Shown: positions 16,613-24,006, counted from the stretch's first letter. The stretch is 37,781 nucleotides of DNA from Muribaculaceae bacterium (GCA_017548365.1 JAFZAC010000042.1:1-37781), one strand, 5' to 3'. Notes: generated by a model not told the origin, from the letters alone. Made by a program: numbers and translations.

Positions 16613-17617
16613 TTATAAAGACTCTATAATCTGTCGTGCTTTAGTTCCATCGTTGCCTCGATAGAGCTGTTTTCCTAGTGAATCAGTTACAATTATCGTT
16701 GGAGTACTAACAATTTGAAGCCTAATAACTTCAGAATTCATCATCGATCCAGGAACCCAATAGTGTTTCCACGAGGTACTATCGCCTGAAACGGTTGAAT
16801 TCCATGAAGTAGAGTCGGCATCAATGTTTATATCAACTATTTTTACCTTTTCTTGATCGAGCATTTTTAATTCTTCTATGACTGTTTTTCGCTCATTATT
16901 TTCCATTAATTTGTCCCAGAAGAACAACACACTTGGCTTTCCACCTTTAAAAGAAGTTGATTCAAAATCCTGGCTAATCAATTCAAACAAATTTAATGTG
17001 CCTATTTCGGTAGAGGGTTTTATTATTCTACTTTTCATAGCATTATAACTTTCCAATAAAGAATTTGGCTTGGCAACATCATCAATCATTTCAAGGAGTT
17101 TGTCAATTTTTGTATCATCGCTTGGTGAATAATCAAACAGAACTAGTAAAGTAGACACTACACTCCTGGGATTAGATTTTACAAATTTTTCTATCTCAGG
17201 ATTGAGCATTTGAGGATTTTTTACTTGATAAGCTGCCTTGTGCTGTACAATAAAATTATTCCATTTCACGAGAATGTCACTGCCTTCAACCTTCAAGTCA
17301 TAACTATTTATTAGTTTTCCAGTCACTTTAATTTTGTCGCCACCGCTGACTACAAGACGCATTATAGAAACACTCATACTATTATATATATACATCATAG
17401 AAGGACTTGCACAACTGCCTTTAATGAGCAAGTGGTCTTTCTCGGCCAGTTGCCATGTGTCGACAATATTACCGTCGGCACCGCAATAAACAATGCGCAC
17501 CCGCTGATTTCCAAGACCTTTAAGCTCAATATCGGCCTGAAATTTATTATTACTGCAACTGCACAATGTTCCCACTATAAACAGCACTATACTATATAAT
17601 AATATGTTATGTCTCAT
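16613..17617 (-). CDS. Lipoprotein with thioredoxin-like domain lacking CxxC
   Basis: A 334-residue lipoprotein (lipobox LCSC, lipidated C21). Residues about 25-120 look like the DUF4369 domain often fused to thioredoxin-like lipoproteins in Bacteroidales. Residues about 223-334 have a thioredoxin-like layout: the strand KPSVLFFW, and the cis-proline loop VSTPTIIVTD (P306). Where the redox motif should follow the strand, the sequence is FFWDKLMENNERK, with no cysteine. It therefore cannot act as a normal disulfide oxidoreductase; a binding or structural role is more likely. A short repeat, DSTSW, occurs twice (about 268-272 and 279-283). It has its own promoter. The domain call rests on pattern recognition. 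Confidence 0.78.
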   Translation of the reverse strand: MRHNILLYSIVLFIVGTLCSCSNNKFQADIELKGLGNQRVRIVYCGADGNIVDTWQLAEKDHLLIKGSCASPSMMYIYNSMSVSIMRLVVSGGDKIKVTGKLINSYDLKVEGSDILVKWNNFIVQHKAAYQVKNPQMLNPEIEKFVKSNPRSVVSTLLVLFDYSPSDDTKIDKLLEMIDDVAKPNSLLESYNAMKSRIIKPSTEIGTLNLFELISQDFESTSFKGGKPSVLFFWDKLMENNERKTVIEELKMLDQEKVKIVDINIDADSTSWNSTVSGDSTSWKHYWVPGSMMNSEVIRLQIVSTPTIIVTDSLGKQLYRGNDGTKARQIIESL

Positions 17618-17648
17618 AGTAATTGTCTTTTTTATTTTTTCTTCACTG

Positions 17649-17679
17649 CAAAATTATAACTTTTACTCCATCTGCACAA
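17649..17679 (-). promoter_or_regulatory. Promoter of the thioredoxin-like lipoprotein gene
   Basis: On the minus strand TTG (17679-17677), a 20-base spacer and TAATTTTG (17656-17649) match the Bacteroidetes promoter pattern. The start codon is about 32 bases downstream. Confidence 0.65.
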
Positions 17680-17712
17680 TCTCATTAACAAAAAACACAC
17701 AAATTTGTTGCT

Positions 17713-17744
17713 TTTGCAAGATATGGAATTTTTTTCTATTTTTG
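17713..17744 (+). promoter_or_regulatory. Promoter of the ECF sigma factor gene
   Basis: TTTG at 17713-17716, a 20-base spacer, then TATTTTTG at 17737-17744. This is one of the best matches in the window to the primary-sigma promoter, so the ECF gene has a housekeeping promoter. Confidence 0.7.
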
Positions 17745-17806
17745 TGTGACTTTTTTGAGAGTAGTGCGTCTAATGGTCAAAAAAAGTTTTAAAACACTAC
17801 AAAAAG

Positions 17807-18283
17807 ATGAACGAACTAGAAAGCAAATTTGCTCAAACCATCAAACAGAACAAAAGCACAATTTACACTGTGTGTTACATGTTCTCAAAAGATGCTGATG
17901 AGGTAAACGATCTCTTCCAGGAGGCAGTCATCAACATGTGGCGAGGATTTGAGGGATTTGAGAACCGCAGCGATGTGAAAACATGGATTTACCGCGTAAC
18001 TCTCAACACCTGCATCTCAATTGACCGCAAAAAGCGCCGTAATGCAACCGAACCACTATCAATGAACATCAACCTCTTTGAGGATCGTGACGAAGATACT
18101 CGCCAGGTTGACATGCTTCACAAGCGCATAAGCCGACTCAAACCATTTGACCGTGCCATAGTGCTGCTGTGGCTTGAGAACATGCCCTACGAGGAGATTG
18201 GACAAGTTGTTGGAATCTCAACCACCAACGTTAGTAGCCGCCTCTACCGCATCAAAGAACAACTTAAAAAAATGAACGATTAA
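17807..18283 (+). CDS. ECF-type RNA polymerase sigma factor
   Basis: A 158-residue sigma-70 family regulator of the extracytoplasmic function group. Region 2, at about 22-75, includes DADEVNDLFQEAVINMWRGF (the DD/DLxQE-type core-binding helix) and WIYRVTLNTCISIDRKKRR (-10 recognition). Region 4, at about 103-155, includes LLWLENMPYEEIGQVVGIS and TNVSSRLYRIKEQLKK, the -35-binding helix-turn-helix. There is no C-terminal extension. The next gene begins 14 bases later and encodes a membrane protein, so the pair probably forms a signalling unit in which the membrane protein could hold the sigma factor inactive. That role is inferred. It has a housekeeping-type promoter. Confidence 0.93.
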   Translation: MNELESKFAQTIKQNKSTIYTVCYMFSKDADEVNDLFQEAVINMWRGFEGFENRSDVKTWIYRVTLNTCISIDRKKRRNATEPLSMNINLFEDRDEDTRQVDMLHKRISRLKPFDRAIVLLWLENMPYEEIGQVVGISTTNVSSRLYRIKEQLKKMND

Positions 18284-18297
18284 AAACTCTCAAAATT

Positions 18298-18876
18298 ATG
18301 GAAGACTTCAATATTGACGAAATGCGCCAGCAAATGGCAATACTTCAAAATAAACTTGATAATCAAACTATAGTAAACGATCGCATTATCCGCCGAGCCG
18401 TCAAACACGGGGTGAGCACAATCAACAAACGCTACCTTATAATAGGTTTAGTTGCACTGGCTATGATTCCTTATGGTTACTGGGCATTTGTAAAGTTAGC
18501 CGGTATGTCAATGATGTTTTGGATTGCATCTTGTGTAATGATGCTTGCAGTAGTAGGATTTATGATTTTCAACAGTTATGAAATTAGTAAAAAAGATTTC
18601 GCCAACGGCAATCTACTTGATGCCAAACGTAAAGTAGCAGTCGCCAAGAAACGCGATGCTATTTGGCCTTTCTTCGCTGTTCCCGTTGTGCTGGGATGGG
18701 CTGCCTGGGGTGGCTGGGAAATGGGTAAAAAAATGGAAAATATAGACTATTTCATTCCATTCTTCATAATATGTGTTACTCTAGGAGCTATAATGGGCCT
18801 TATTGTGCACTTCAAGACCCAACGCCATTATCGCGACATCATTGAACAAATAGAAGATTTAGAAGACGACAAATAG
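18298..18876 (+). CDS. Four-helix membrane protein partnered with the ECF sigma factor
   Basis: A 192-residue protein with a soluble N-terminus (about 1-42, starting MEDFNIDEMRQQMAILQNKL, coiled-coil-like) and four hydrophobic segments around 46-66, 72-94, 121-138 and 150-168, ending in an acidic tail. The cytoplasmic N-terminal helix followed by membrane helices is compatible with an anti-sigma factor, but there is no ZAS zinc motif (HxxxCxxC) or FecR-like domain, so this is inference from position 14 bases after the sigma gene. A plain membrane protein of unknown role is the alternative. A terminator follows. Confidence 0.8.
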   Translation: MEDFNIDEMRQQMAILQNKLDNQTIVNDRIIRRAVKHGVSTINKRYLIIGLVALAMIPYGYWAFVKLAGMSMMFWIASCVMMLAVVGFMIFNSYEISKKDFANGNLLDAKRKVAVAKKRDAIWPFFAVPVVLGWAAWGGWEMGKKMENIDYFIPFFIICVTLGAIMGLIVHFKTQRHYRDIIEQIEDLEDDK

Positions 18877-18902
18877 TAAACTAATACAAAATTTAATTAG
18901 AA

Positions 18903-18944
18903 AAATAAAGAGCCTGGTTTCAAATGAAGTCAGACTCTTTATTT
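18903..18944. terminator. Terminator after the sigma/membrane protein operon
   Basis: The stem AAATAAAGAG (18903-18912) and CTCTTTATTT (18935-18944) has additional inner CTG/CAG pairing. It is A/T-flanked on both sides and lies between convergent genes. Confidence 0.75.
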
Positions 18945-18961
18945 TGTTTTATATACTATTG

Positions 18962-19345
18962 TTAATGCTGAAATACCGTGTAGGAGTTCATGTAAGGACT
19001 TCTTGACAAATAAAGATATCCATTTCGATAATCATAATAGAAATAGTCATGACCACCATCATAATAGTAAATAACTACATAGTCACCATGATCATCCCAT
19101 TCAAAACCATAGCTACCCCAATATCCATAATCATCATAAAATGCCATCGTACCAGTTCCATTGGTATAGAACTGAATTTCCATGTAGTCATAGTCGGTAG
19201 TATAGATGGGGAAACGGCTATATCCATCAACTCCCTCAATAGCATACCATCGTGAGCCCGAAAGCACCGACCAAAAATGCACATCGCAAGAGCTTAATCC
19301 CACTATCATCAACGACAGCAAAAGAGTAATACTTAATTTTTTCAT
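18962..19345 (-). CDS. Small tyrosine-rich lipoprotein, lipocalin-like
   Basis: A 127-residue lipoprotein with signal sequence and lipobox LSSC (C20). The mature part begins with a W-containing strand (SGSRWYAIEGVDGYS) and continues as short strands very rich in Y, D and G, such as HGDYVVIYYYDGGHDYFYYDY. The layout is that of small lipocalin-like lipoproteins common in Bacteroidales, similar in type but not clearly homologous to the one at 10816-11265. It is a single gene with a -7 box TATCTTTG on the minus strand at 19393-19386. Function unknown. Confidence 0.8.
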   Translation of the reverse strand: MKKLSITLLLSLMIVGLSSCDVHFWSVLSGSRWYAIEGVDGYSRFPIYTTDYDYMEIQFYTNGTGTMAFYDDYGYWGSYGFEWDDHGDYVVIYYYDGGHDYFYYDYRNGYLYLSRSPYMNSYTVFQH

Positions 19346-19385
19346 ATCGTGAATTTTTTAGTTAATATTCTATTTTTTATGCTTG

Positions 19386-19393
19386 CAAAGATA
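19386..19393 (-). promoter_or_regulatory. -7 element of the tyrosine-rich lipoprotein gene
   Basis: TATCTTTG on the minus strand matches TAnnTTTG, 41 bases before the start codon. A TTTG lies 23 bases further upstream. Confidence 0.6.
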
Positions 19394-19485
19394 ACAAAAA
19401 CTTTTAATTTTACTACCAAATGAAGTATTTTTTTATATTATGAATAAAATAATTGACCAAAAGTTTAAATTTTAACAAAAAAAAA

Positions 19486-19516
19486 TTGGTATTCTAATAT
19501 ATTAATTGTATATTTG
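19486..19516 (+). promoter_or_regulatory. Promoter of the rubredoxin/rubrerythrin unit
   Basis: TTG at 19486-19488, a 20-base spacer and TATATTTG at 19509-19516 match the Bacteroidetes promoter. A second -7-like box, TACCTTTG, follows directly at 19517-19524. Confidence 0.6.
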
Positions 19517-19569
19517 TACCTTTGATAATCAATAATTTAACTATTTATTCACTTTAAAACAAAACTATT

Positions 19570-19683
19570 ATGAAAAAATGGAAATGCACAGTGTGCGGCT
19601 ATGTTCATGAAGGCGAGAATCCACCCGAGGAGTGTCCATTGTGTGGTGTTGGACCCGAAGACTTCGAGGAAGTAGTTGAATAA
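19570..19683 (+). CDS. 37-residue rubredoxin-like protein
   Basis: A 37-residue iron protein whose four cysteines form two knuckles, [12 protein letters not shown] (C6, C9) and EECPLCGVG (C22, C25), binding one iron. It is shorter than classic rubredoxin (about 52) and matches the minimal rubredoxin domain of rubrerythrins. Its sequence is nearly the same as the N-terminus of the rubrerythrin encoded 64 bases downstream, also at DNA level, so it looks like a duplication of that domain. It should carry electrons in the cytoplasm, most likely to the adjacent rubrerythrin. The ATG start follows a good promoter. Confidence 0.88.
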   Translation: MKKWKCTVCGYVHEGENPPEECPLCGVGPEDFEEVVE

Positions 19684-19747
19684 ATGCACATCTAATCACA
19701 ATTATTAATAAAACTAATTTTCACAACAACAAAACAATCAATTGATT

Positions 19748-20296
19748 ATGGCAAAAAAATGGATATGCACAGTGTGCGGTTATGTTCATGAGGGCGACAC
19801 GCCTCCCGAGAAATGTCCACAATGTAAAGTTCCAGCTATCAAATTCAAGAAAATGGAAGAAGGCAACGTGAACTACGCTGCCGAGCATGTTCTTGGTATT
19901 GCTAAGGACGTTGACCCTGAAATACTGCAAGGATTACGTGATCACTTCGCTGGTGAGTGTAGCGAGGTAGGACAATATTTGGCAATGGCTCGTCAAGCCG
20001 ATCGAGAGGGTTATCCCGAAATAGCTGCGGCTTTCAGACGCTATGCTCTTGAGGAGGCCGACCATGCTTCTCGCTTTGCCGAATTGCTGGGCGAGGTAGT
20101 TTGGGATACCAAAACCAACCTTGAAAAACGTGCTGCTGCCGAAGCTGGTGCCTGCGAAGATAAAACTCGCATTGCTAAACTTGCCAAGGCTCAAAACCTC
20201 GATGCCATCCACGACACTGTTCATGAAATGGCTCGTGACGAGGCGCGTCACGGACAAGGCTTCGCTGCCCTGCTGAAACGCTACTTTGGTAAATAA
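19748..20296 (+). CDS. Reverse rubrerythrin (rubredoxin domain first), peroxide reductase
   Basis: A 182-residue rubrerythrin with domain order reversed. The rubredoxin domain is N-terminal ([12 protein letters not shown] with the first two cysteines, EKCPQCKVP with the second two), followed by a four-helix ferritin-like diiron domain holding glutamate/histidine ligands in [27 protein letters not shown] and [14 protein letters not shown]. Known reverse rubrerythrins reduce hydrogen peroxide to water using electrons passed through rubredoxin. The ATG at 19748 is preferred over an in-frame TTG six bases earlier. It is probably co-transcribed with the small rubredoxin upstream and ends at a strong bidirectional terminator. 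Confidence 0.93.
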   Translation: MAKKWICTVCGYVHEGDTPPEKCPQCKVPAIKFKKMEEGNVNYAAEHVLGIAKDVDPEILQGLRDHFAGECSEVGQYLAMARQADREGYPEIAAAFRRYALEEADHASRFAELLGEVVWDTKTNLEKRAAAEAGACEDKTRIAKLAKAQNLDAIHDTVHEMARDEARHGQGFAALLKRYFGK

Positions 20297-20318
20297 AAAA
20301 CTGCACTATCTAATTAAT

Positions 20319-20355
20319 AAAAAAGGCTCTAAGCACAATGCTTAGAGCCTTTTTT
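20319..20355. terminator. Bidirectional terminator between rubrerythrin and glutathione peroxidase genes
   Basis: A 16-base perfect stem with core GGCTCTAAGC / GCTTAGAGCC, flanked by A6 and T6, lies between two convergent genes. It is a textbook intrinsic terminator in either direction. Confidence 0.92.
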
Positions 20356-20374
20356 AGTTTTATATATAATAATT

Positions 20375-21010
20375 TCATTTCCCACAGCAACAACAACTTT
20401 TACCATTTAGCAATTCAGCTATATCCTGCTCAATAAGTGTAATATCGTGAGTGGGTTCATATCGTGCTACAACTACACCTTCTTTATTTACCAAAAACTT
20501 GGTAAAATTCCACTTTATATCGGCACTTTTGGCATAGTCAGGGTTAGCTTTACTCAACATCTCGTCGAGAATTTTTCCAATAGGATGCTCAAGATTGAAA
20601 CCATCAAAACCTTTTTCCTTCTTTAAGAATGTGAACAAAGGATGTTCATTTTCGCCATTTACCTCAATCTTCTTAAACTGTGGAAACTCAGTGCCAAAAT
20701 TTAAAGTGCAAAATTCATGAATCTCATCTTCGGTACCAGGGGCTTGATTGCCAAACTGATTGCATGGAAAGTCTAGAATCTCAAATCCTTTGTCCTTATA
20801 ATTTTTATAAAGTACCTCAAGTTCCTCATATTGAGGTGTAAATCCACATCTTGTAGCTGTGTTTACAATGAGTAAAACTTTACCTTTGTATTCACTCAAA
20901 GACACATCGTTTCCCTTGCGGTCCTTCACTGTAAAATCAAATACGTTGTTCTGTGCCATAATTGTAGAAAAATTAAGTATTACTATTAATAGAAAATATA
21001 TCTTTCGCAT
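20375..21010 (-). CDS. Exported glutathione peroxidase-family protein
   Basis: A 211-residue thiol peroxidase of the GPx family that should reduce hydrogen peroxide or lipid peroxides. The peroxidatic cysteine is C55 in NTATRCGFTPQYEEL; the other tetrad residues are Q85 (FPCNQFGNQAPGT), W167 and N168 (IKWNFTKF). C83 lies next to the NQF motif. A signal peptide (about 1-19, ending MAQ) sends it to the periplasm, as is frequent in Bacteroidales. The C-terminus ends in four consecutive cysteines (C206-C209) before GK, which is unusual and might be a metal- or redox-active tail. It lies 15 bases after nadA, so the two are likely co-transcribed. Confidence 0.93.
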   Translation of the reverse strand: MRKIYFLLIVILNFSTIMAQNNVFDFTVKDRKGNDVSLSEYKGKVLLIVNTATRCGFTPQYEELEVLYKNYKDKGFEILDFPCNQFGNQAPGTEDEIHEFCTLNFGTEFPQFKKIEVNGENEHPLFTFLKKEKGFDGFNLEHPIGKILDEMLSKANPDYAKSADIKWNFTKFLVNKEGVVVARYEPTHDITLIEQDIAELLNGKSCCCCGK

Positions 21011-21025
21011 AATATTTATTTAATA

Positions 21026-22015
21026 TTACTTCTTGATGAGTCCAAGCCTATTAGAAATATCCAGCATGCGCTCTATGGGGCGCACGGCCTTGACGCGTGT
21101 CTCCTCGTCAACCTCAATGGTTGGTGCCAAGTATTTAAGTGAGTTATATAATTTTTCTAGCGTTATGAGTTTCATGTAGGCACACTCGTTGCATGCGCAG
21201 CCGGCATCGTCGGGAGGAGCAGGAATAAATTCCTTATCAGGACAATTCTTCTTCATCTCATAGAGGATACCACTCTCGGTAGCCACTATGAATTTGTTGC
21301 AATCACTAGCCACCGAATAATCGAGTAATGCCTTTGTAGAGCCAATTTTGTCGGCAATCAATCGGATAGGCTTAGGACACTCTGGATGTACAAGCACCTG
21401 AGCGTCGGGGTGCTCCTTCTTGAGTTCTATAATCTTTTCAATCGAGAACTTCTCATGCACTTCACAATAACCATCCCACACAAGCATGTTGCGACCGGTA
21501 ATACTATTAATATAGTTGCCTAGATTGCGGTCGGGACCGAAAATAAGCTTCTCATCTTCGGGAAAGCTATCAACAATTTGCTTGGCGTTACCGCTGGTTA
21601 CAATAACATCGGTGAGAGCCTTAACGGCAGCACTAGTATTAGCATAACTGATAACAGTATATCCAGGATGCTCCTTTATGAATGCTTCAAACTCATCGGC
21701 AGGACAACTGTCGCTCAATGAACAACCAGCATTGAGGTCGGGGACTATTACTATCTTTTCTGGGCTCAGAATCTTGGCAGTCTCGCCCATGAAGTGAACG
21801 CCGCACAATACAATCACTGGTGCTTCCACTTCTTCGGCCAGTTGTGCCAGCGCTAAACTATCACCAATGTAGTCGGCAAGATCCTGTATTTCGTCACGCT
21901 GATAGAAGTGCGCCATTATCACAGCGTTTCTCTCCTTCTTGAGCCTCAATATTTCTTCTTTCAGGTCAATGCCCTCAGGAATGGGTACATCAACATAGCC
22001 TTTTTCAACATTCAT
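21026..22015 (-). CDS. nadA: Quinolinate synthase
   Basis: A 329-residue NadA, condensing iminoaspartate with dihydroxyacetone phosphate to quinolinate in NAD synthesis. The [4Fe-4S] ligands are expected among C71 (VLCGVHFMGETAKIL), C184 (WDGYCEVHE) and the C273/C275/C278 cluster (DAGCACNECAYMK). Other family segments are MAHFYQRDEIQDLADYIGDS, HPECP and ATESGILYEMKK. Length is normal for the shorter, three-domain type. The cluster is oxygen-sensitive, and the downstream gene encodes a peroxidase. No nadB or nadC lies next to it, unlike many genomes. The nearest promoter-like element is about 210 bases upstream, leaving a long leader. Confidence 0.97.
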   Translation of the reverse strand: MNVEKGYVDVPIPEGIDLKEEILRLKKERNAVIMAHFYQRDEIQDLADYIGDSLALAQLAEEVEAPVIVLCGVHFMGETAKILSPEKIVIVPDLNAGCSLSDSCPADEFEAFIKEHPGYTVISYANTSAAVKALTDVIVTSGNAKQIVDSFPEDEKLIFGPDRNLGNYINSITGRNMLVWDGYCEVHEKFSIEKIIELKKEHPDAQVLVHPECPKPIRLIADKIGSTKALLDYSVASDCNKFIVATESGILYEMKKNCPDKEFIPAPPDDAGCACNECAYMKLITLEKLYNSLKYLAPTIEVDEETRVKAVRPIERMLDISNRLGLIKK

Positions 22016-22074
22016 ATAACAATTATATTATTTTTTATTTAATTATTTATAAAAAGATTTATACTGATGATATT

Positions 22075-22232
22075 AGCTTGTTAATTTAGTTGAAAACTTT
22101 TTTCAATAATACTTTATTTTTGAGTTATTATTATTAAAGAGCATAATATTTATAGTTTATTTACAACTTTATATCTTGATTTATAATAATTTGTGAAGTT
22201 TATTAACAAGCTGTTTACAATTTGCAAAGTTA
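22075..22232 (-). promoter_or_regulatory. nadA promoter and possible structured leader
   Basis: On the minus strand TAACTTTG (22232-22225) is a consensus -7 box, placing the transcript start near 22218. The leader would begin with AGCTTGTTAAT (22212-22202), which is perfectly complementary to ATTAACAAGCT (22085-22075) 116 bases later. Inside that loop is a hairpin TTGAAAA-AAG-TTTTCAA. This could be a closing stem of a regulatory RNA, but AT-richness makes chance pairing possible. It does not match an NAD riboswitch that I can recognise. Confidence 0.45.
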
Positions 22233-22438
22233 ATAAAAAACTTAAATAATAATACACAAATATGCTATAAATCATGTGTAAAAAATATACTATATAATGT
22301 GAGTAATATATTTGTTTTTTGGAAACTATTTTATAAGCCCGACGAGTTAGCAAAATCCAAATTTTTAGTCCACTTTTTTCAAAAAAGTTTTATACTGCTT
22401 TTTTCAGAGTTATCAACAAGTTATCAATAATATTATGA

Positions 22439-22477
22439 AAATGGATAAATTACGTATTTATAGTAACTTATCCATTT
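22439..22477 (-). terminator. ridA terminator
   Basis: A 15-base stem (22477-22463 and 22453-22439 on the minus strand), AAATGGATAAGTTAC pairing with GTAATTTATCCATTT through one G-U, with a 9-base loop and a short T-run. It lies 20 bases after the ridA stop codon. Confidence 0.75.
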
Positions 22478-22497
22478 CTTTAAAAAATATATAGAAA

Positions 22498-22878
22498 TTA
22501 TTCAGCAGCAATCATTTCAATCTCTACCAATGCACCTTTTGGAAGGTTTTTTACAGCAAACGCTGAACGGGCTGGAAATGGTTGCTCGAAAAATTCGGCA
22601 TAAACTTCGTTCATAGGACCAAAGTTGGCAATATCGCTCAGGAGAACTGTAGTCTTAATAACATTGTTAAGATCAAGACCGGCACTCTTGAGAATGGCCT
22701 GAGCATTGAGAAGTGACTGACGGGTTTGTTCTTTTATACCACCTTCGGGAAAAGCACCGGTAGCAGGGTCGATGGGAAGTTGTCCCGATAGAAAAATAAT
22801 TTTACCTTGGGCAGCTATGCCTTGACTGTAAGGACCGATGGCAGCAGGAGCTGCTGTAGTGTTTAAAGCTGTTTTCAT
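22498..22878 (-). CDS. ridA: RidA-family enamine/imine deaminase
   Basis: A 126-residue RidA (YjgF/YER057c/UK114) protein, a cytoplasmic trimer that hydrolyses reactive enamines and imines, such as 2-aminoacrylate made by PLP enzymes. Characteristic segments are AAPAAIGPYSQGI, IIFLSGQLPIDPATG, TTVLLSDIANFGPMNEVYAE and the catalytic-arginine stretch PARSAFAVKNLPKGALVEIE. Length is exactly that of the family. It forms a single-gene unit with a -7 box TAACTTTG at 22930-22923 on the minus strand and a hairpin terminator after the stop codon. Confidence 0.96.
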   Translation of the reverse strand: MKTALNTTAAPAAIGPYSQGIAAQGKIIFLSGQLPIDPATGAFPEGGIKEQTRQSLLNAQAILKSAGLDLNNVIKTTVLLSDIANFGPMNEVYAEFFEQPFPARSAFAVKNLPKGALVEIEMIAAE

Positions 22879-22922
22879 TACAAATATTATTTTAAAGATT
22901 ATAATAGAATATTAGTTTTTTG

Positions 22923-22930
22923 CAAAGTTA
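22923..22930 (-). promoter_or_regulatory. -7 element of ridA
   Basis: TAACTTTG on the minus strand, 45 bases before the ridA start codon, matches TAnnTTTG. Confidence 0.6.
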
Positions 22931-22949
22931 CAATATTTTATTTAAAAAG

Positions 22950-22980
22950 TAATGCTCCAACTGCAGTAATCGGAGCATTA
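22950..22980 (-). terminator. Terminator of the NfeD-SPFH operon
   Basis: The stem TAATGCTCC/GGAGCATTA (22950-22958 and 22972-22980) has a 13-base loop and is followed on the minus strand by CTTTTT. It lies 24 bases after the SPFH gene stop. Confidence 0.8.
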
Positions 22981-23004
22981 AATTATTAAATATTGTGTAG
23001 GATA

Positions 23005-23970
23005 TTATTCTCCTGCTTTGAACATGTCTTTAATTCCTCCTATGCTACCCATGAGGTTGCTTGCTTCGTAGGGGAGGTAAACAGTCTTGGTTGCTGGACC
23101 ACCAGCGATGGTTTGCAATGTTTCGATGTAGTTCTTAGCTAGCAAATAGTTGGCAGGATTAGTGCTCTTGCCCACAGCTTCGGTAACCTTCTCGATGGCG
23201 ATAGCTTCGGCTTCGGCGCGACGAATGCGTGCCTGAGCCTCACCTTCAGCAGCAAGAATAGCTTTTTGTTTCTCGGCCTCAGCGCGATTGATAGTTGAAG
23301 TCTTCTCACCTTCCGATTGCAGAATGACAGCTGCCTTGTCACCTTCACTGGTAAGAATGGTGGCGCGTTTGTTACGCTCGGCTTGCATCTGCTTCTCCAT
23401 AGCTTGGAGTACACTTGCAGGAGGAGTGATGTCTTGAAGCTCGACGCGATTAACTTTCACGCCCCACTTGTCGGTTGCATCATCAAGTACAGCACGAAGT
23501 TTGGTGTTGATAGTGTCGCGAGATGTGAGAGTTTGATCAAGTTCAAGTTCACCAATTATGTTACGCAAAGTTGTCTGCGTCAATTTCTCAATAGCGTTGG
23601 GCAGATTGCTAATTTCATACACTGACTTGAAAGGATCCATAATTTGGAAGTAGAGCAGTGCATTGATTTGCATCTGGATGTTATCCTTAGTGATAACGTT
23701 CTGCTTGTCGAAGTCGTATACCTGTTCGCGCAAGTCAATCTTGTTGGTGTAGACATATCGTCCGTTGGCCAGAGAAATGATATTTTTTGGCCTGTCGATA
23801 AATGGGATGATAATGTTGATACCTGGTTTGAGGGTAGCATGATATTTACCCAGTCGCTCAATAATTTTAGTTTCGCTTTGCGAAATTATCACTAAACTCA
23901 TCTTGATAAAAATGAGCACAAGCACTACGAGAGTGATAAGAATAATTAATGGGGTGTTGATTTCTGGCAT
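23005..23970 (-). CDS. SPFH/band-7 membrane protein (paraslipin/QmcA type)
   Basis: A 321-residue stomatin-like protein. One membrane helix at about 8-28 (IILITLVVLVLIFIKMSLVI) is followed by the SPFH domain (about 30-190: ERLGKYHATLKPGINIIIPF, VITKDNIQMQINALLYFQI, WGVKVNRVELQDITPP). A long Ala/Glu/Lys-rich coiled coil follows (about 190-262), then a short C-terminal part. Such proteins form large ring or cage assemblies in the membrane and are linked to membrane microdomains and protease control. The gene lies 36 bases after an NfeD gene, the standard partner of this family, and the two share an operon. The biochemical task in this organism is unknown. Confidence 0.94.
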   Translation of the reverse strand: MPEINTPLIILITLVVLVLIFIKMSLVIISQSETKIIERLGKYHATLKPGINIIIPFIDRPKNIISLANGRYVYTNKIDLREQVYDFDKQNVITKDNIQMQINALLYFQIMDPFKSVYEISNLPNAIEKLTQTTLRNIIGELELDQTLTSRDTINTKLRAVLDDATDKWGVKVNRVELQDITPPASVLQAMEKQMQAERNKRATILTSEGDKAAVILQSEGEKTSTINRAEAEKQKAILAAEGEAQARIRRAEAEAIAIEKVTEAVGKSTNPANYLLAKNYIETLQTIAGGPATKTVYLPYEASNLMGSIGGIKDMFKAGE

Positions 23971-24006
23971 AATATGATAATTTAATAGATTAATAATTTA
24001 CATTTT

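Larger units (their letters stand above)
22016..22497. other. AT-rich gap upstream of nadA: leader, terminator and DnaA-box-like sites
   Basis: About 480 bases without a credible gene. From right to left it holds the ridA terminator (22477-22439), TTATCAACA and TTATCAATA (22410-22429), a minus-strand -7 box (22232-22225) and a leader of about 200 bases ending at nadA. An open frame at 22150-22353 on the minus strand is of very low complexity and is not annotated. Confidence 0.5.

Noticed and set aside
17604..17792. Open frame of 62 codons between the lipoprotein and sigma factor genes
   Set aside because: Covers both promoters and is low-complexity text rich in Phe and Cys.
19742..19747. TTG two codons upstream as start of the rubrerythrin gene
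   Set aside because: The ATG at 19748 gives the normal start [11 protein letters not shown], matching the neighbour's [10 protein letters not shown].
22150..22353. Open frame of 67 codons in the nadA upstream gap
   Set aside because: AT-driven Tyr/Leu/Ile text without promoter; crosses the predicted nadA promoter.
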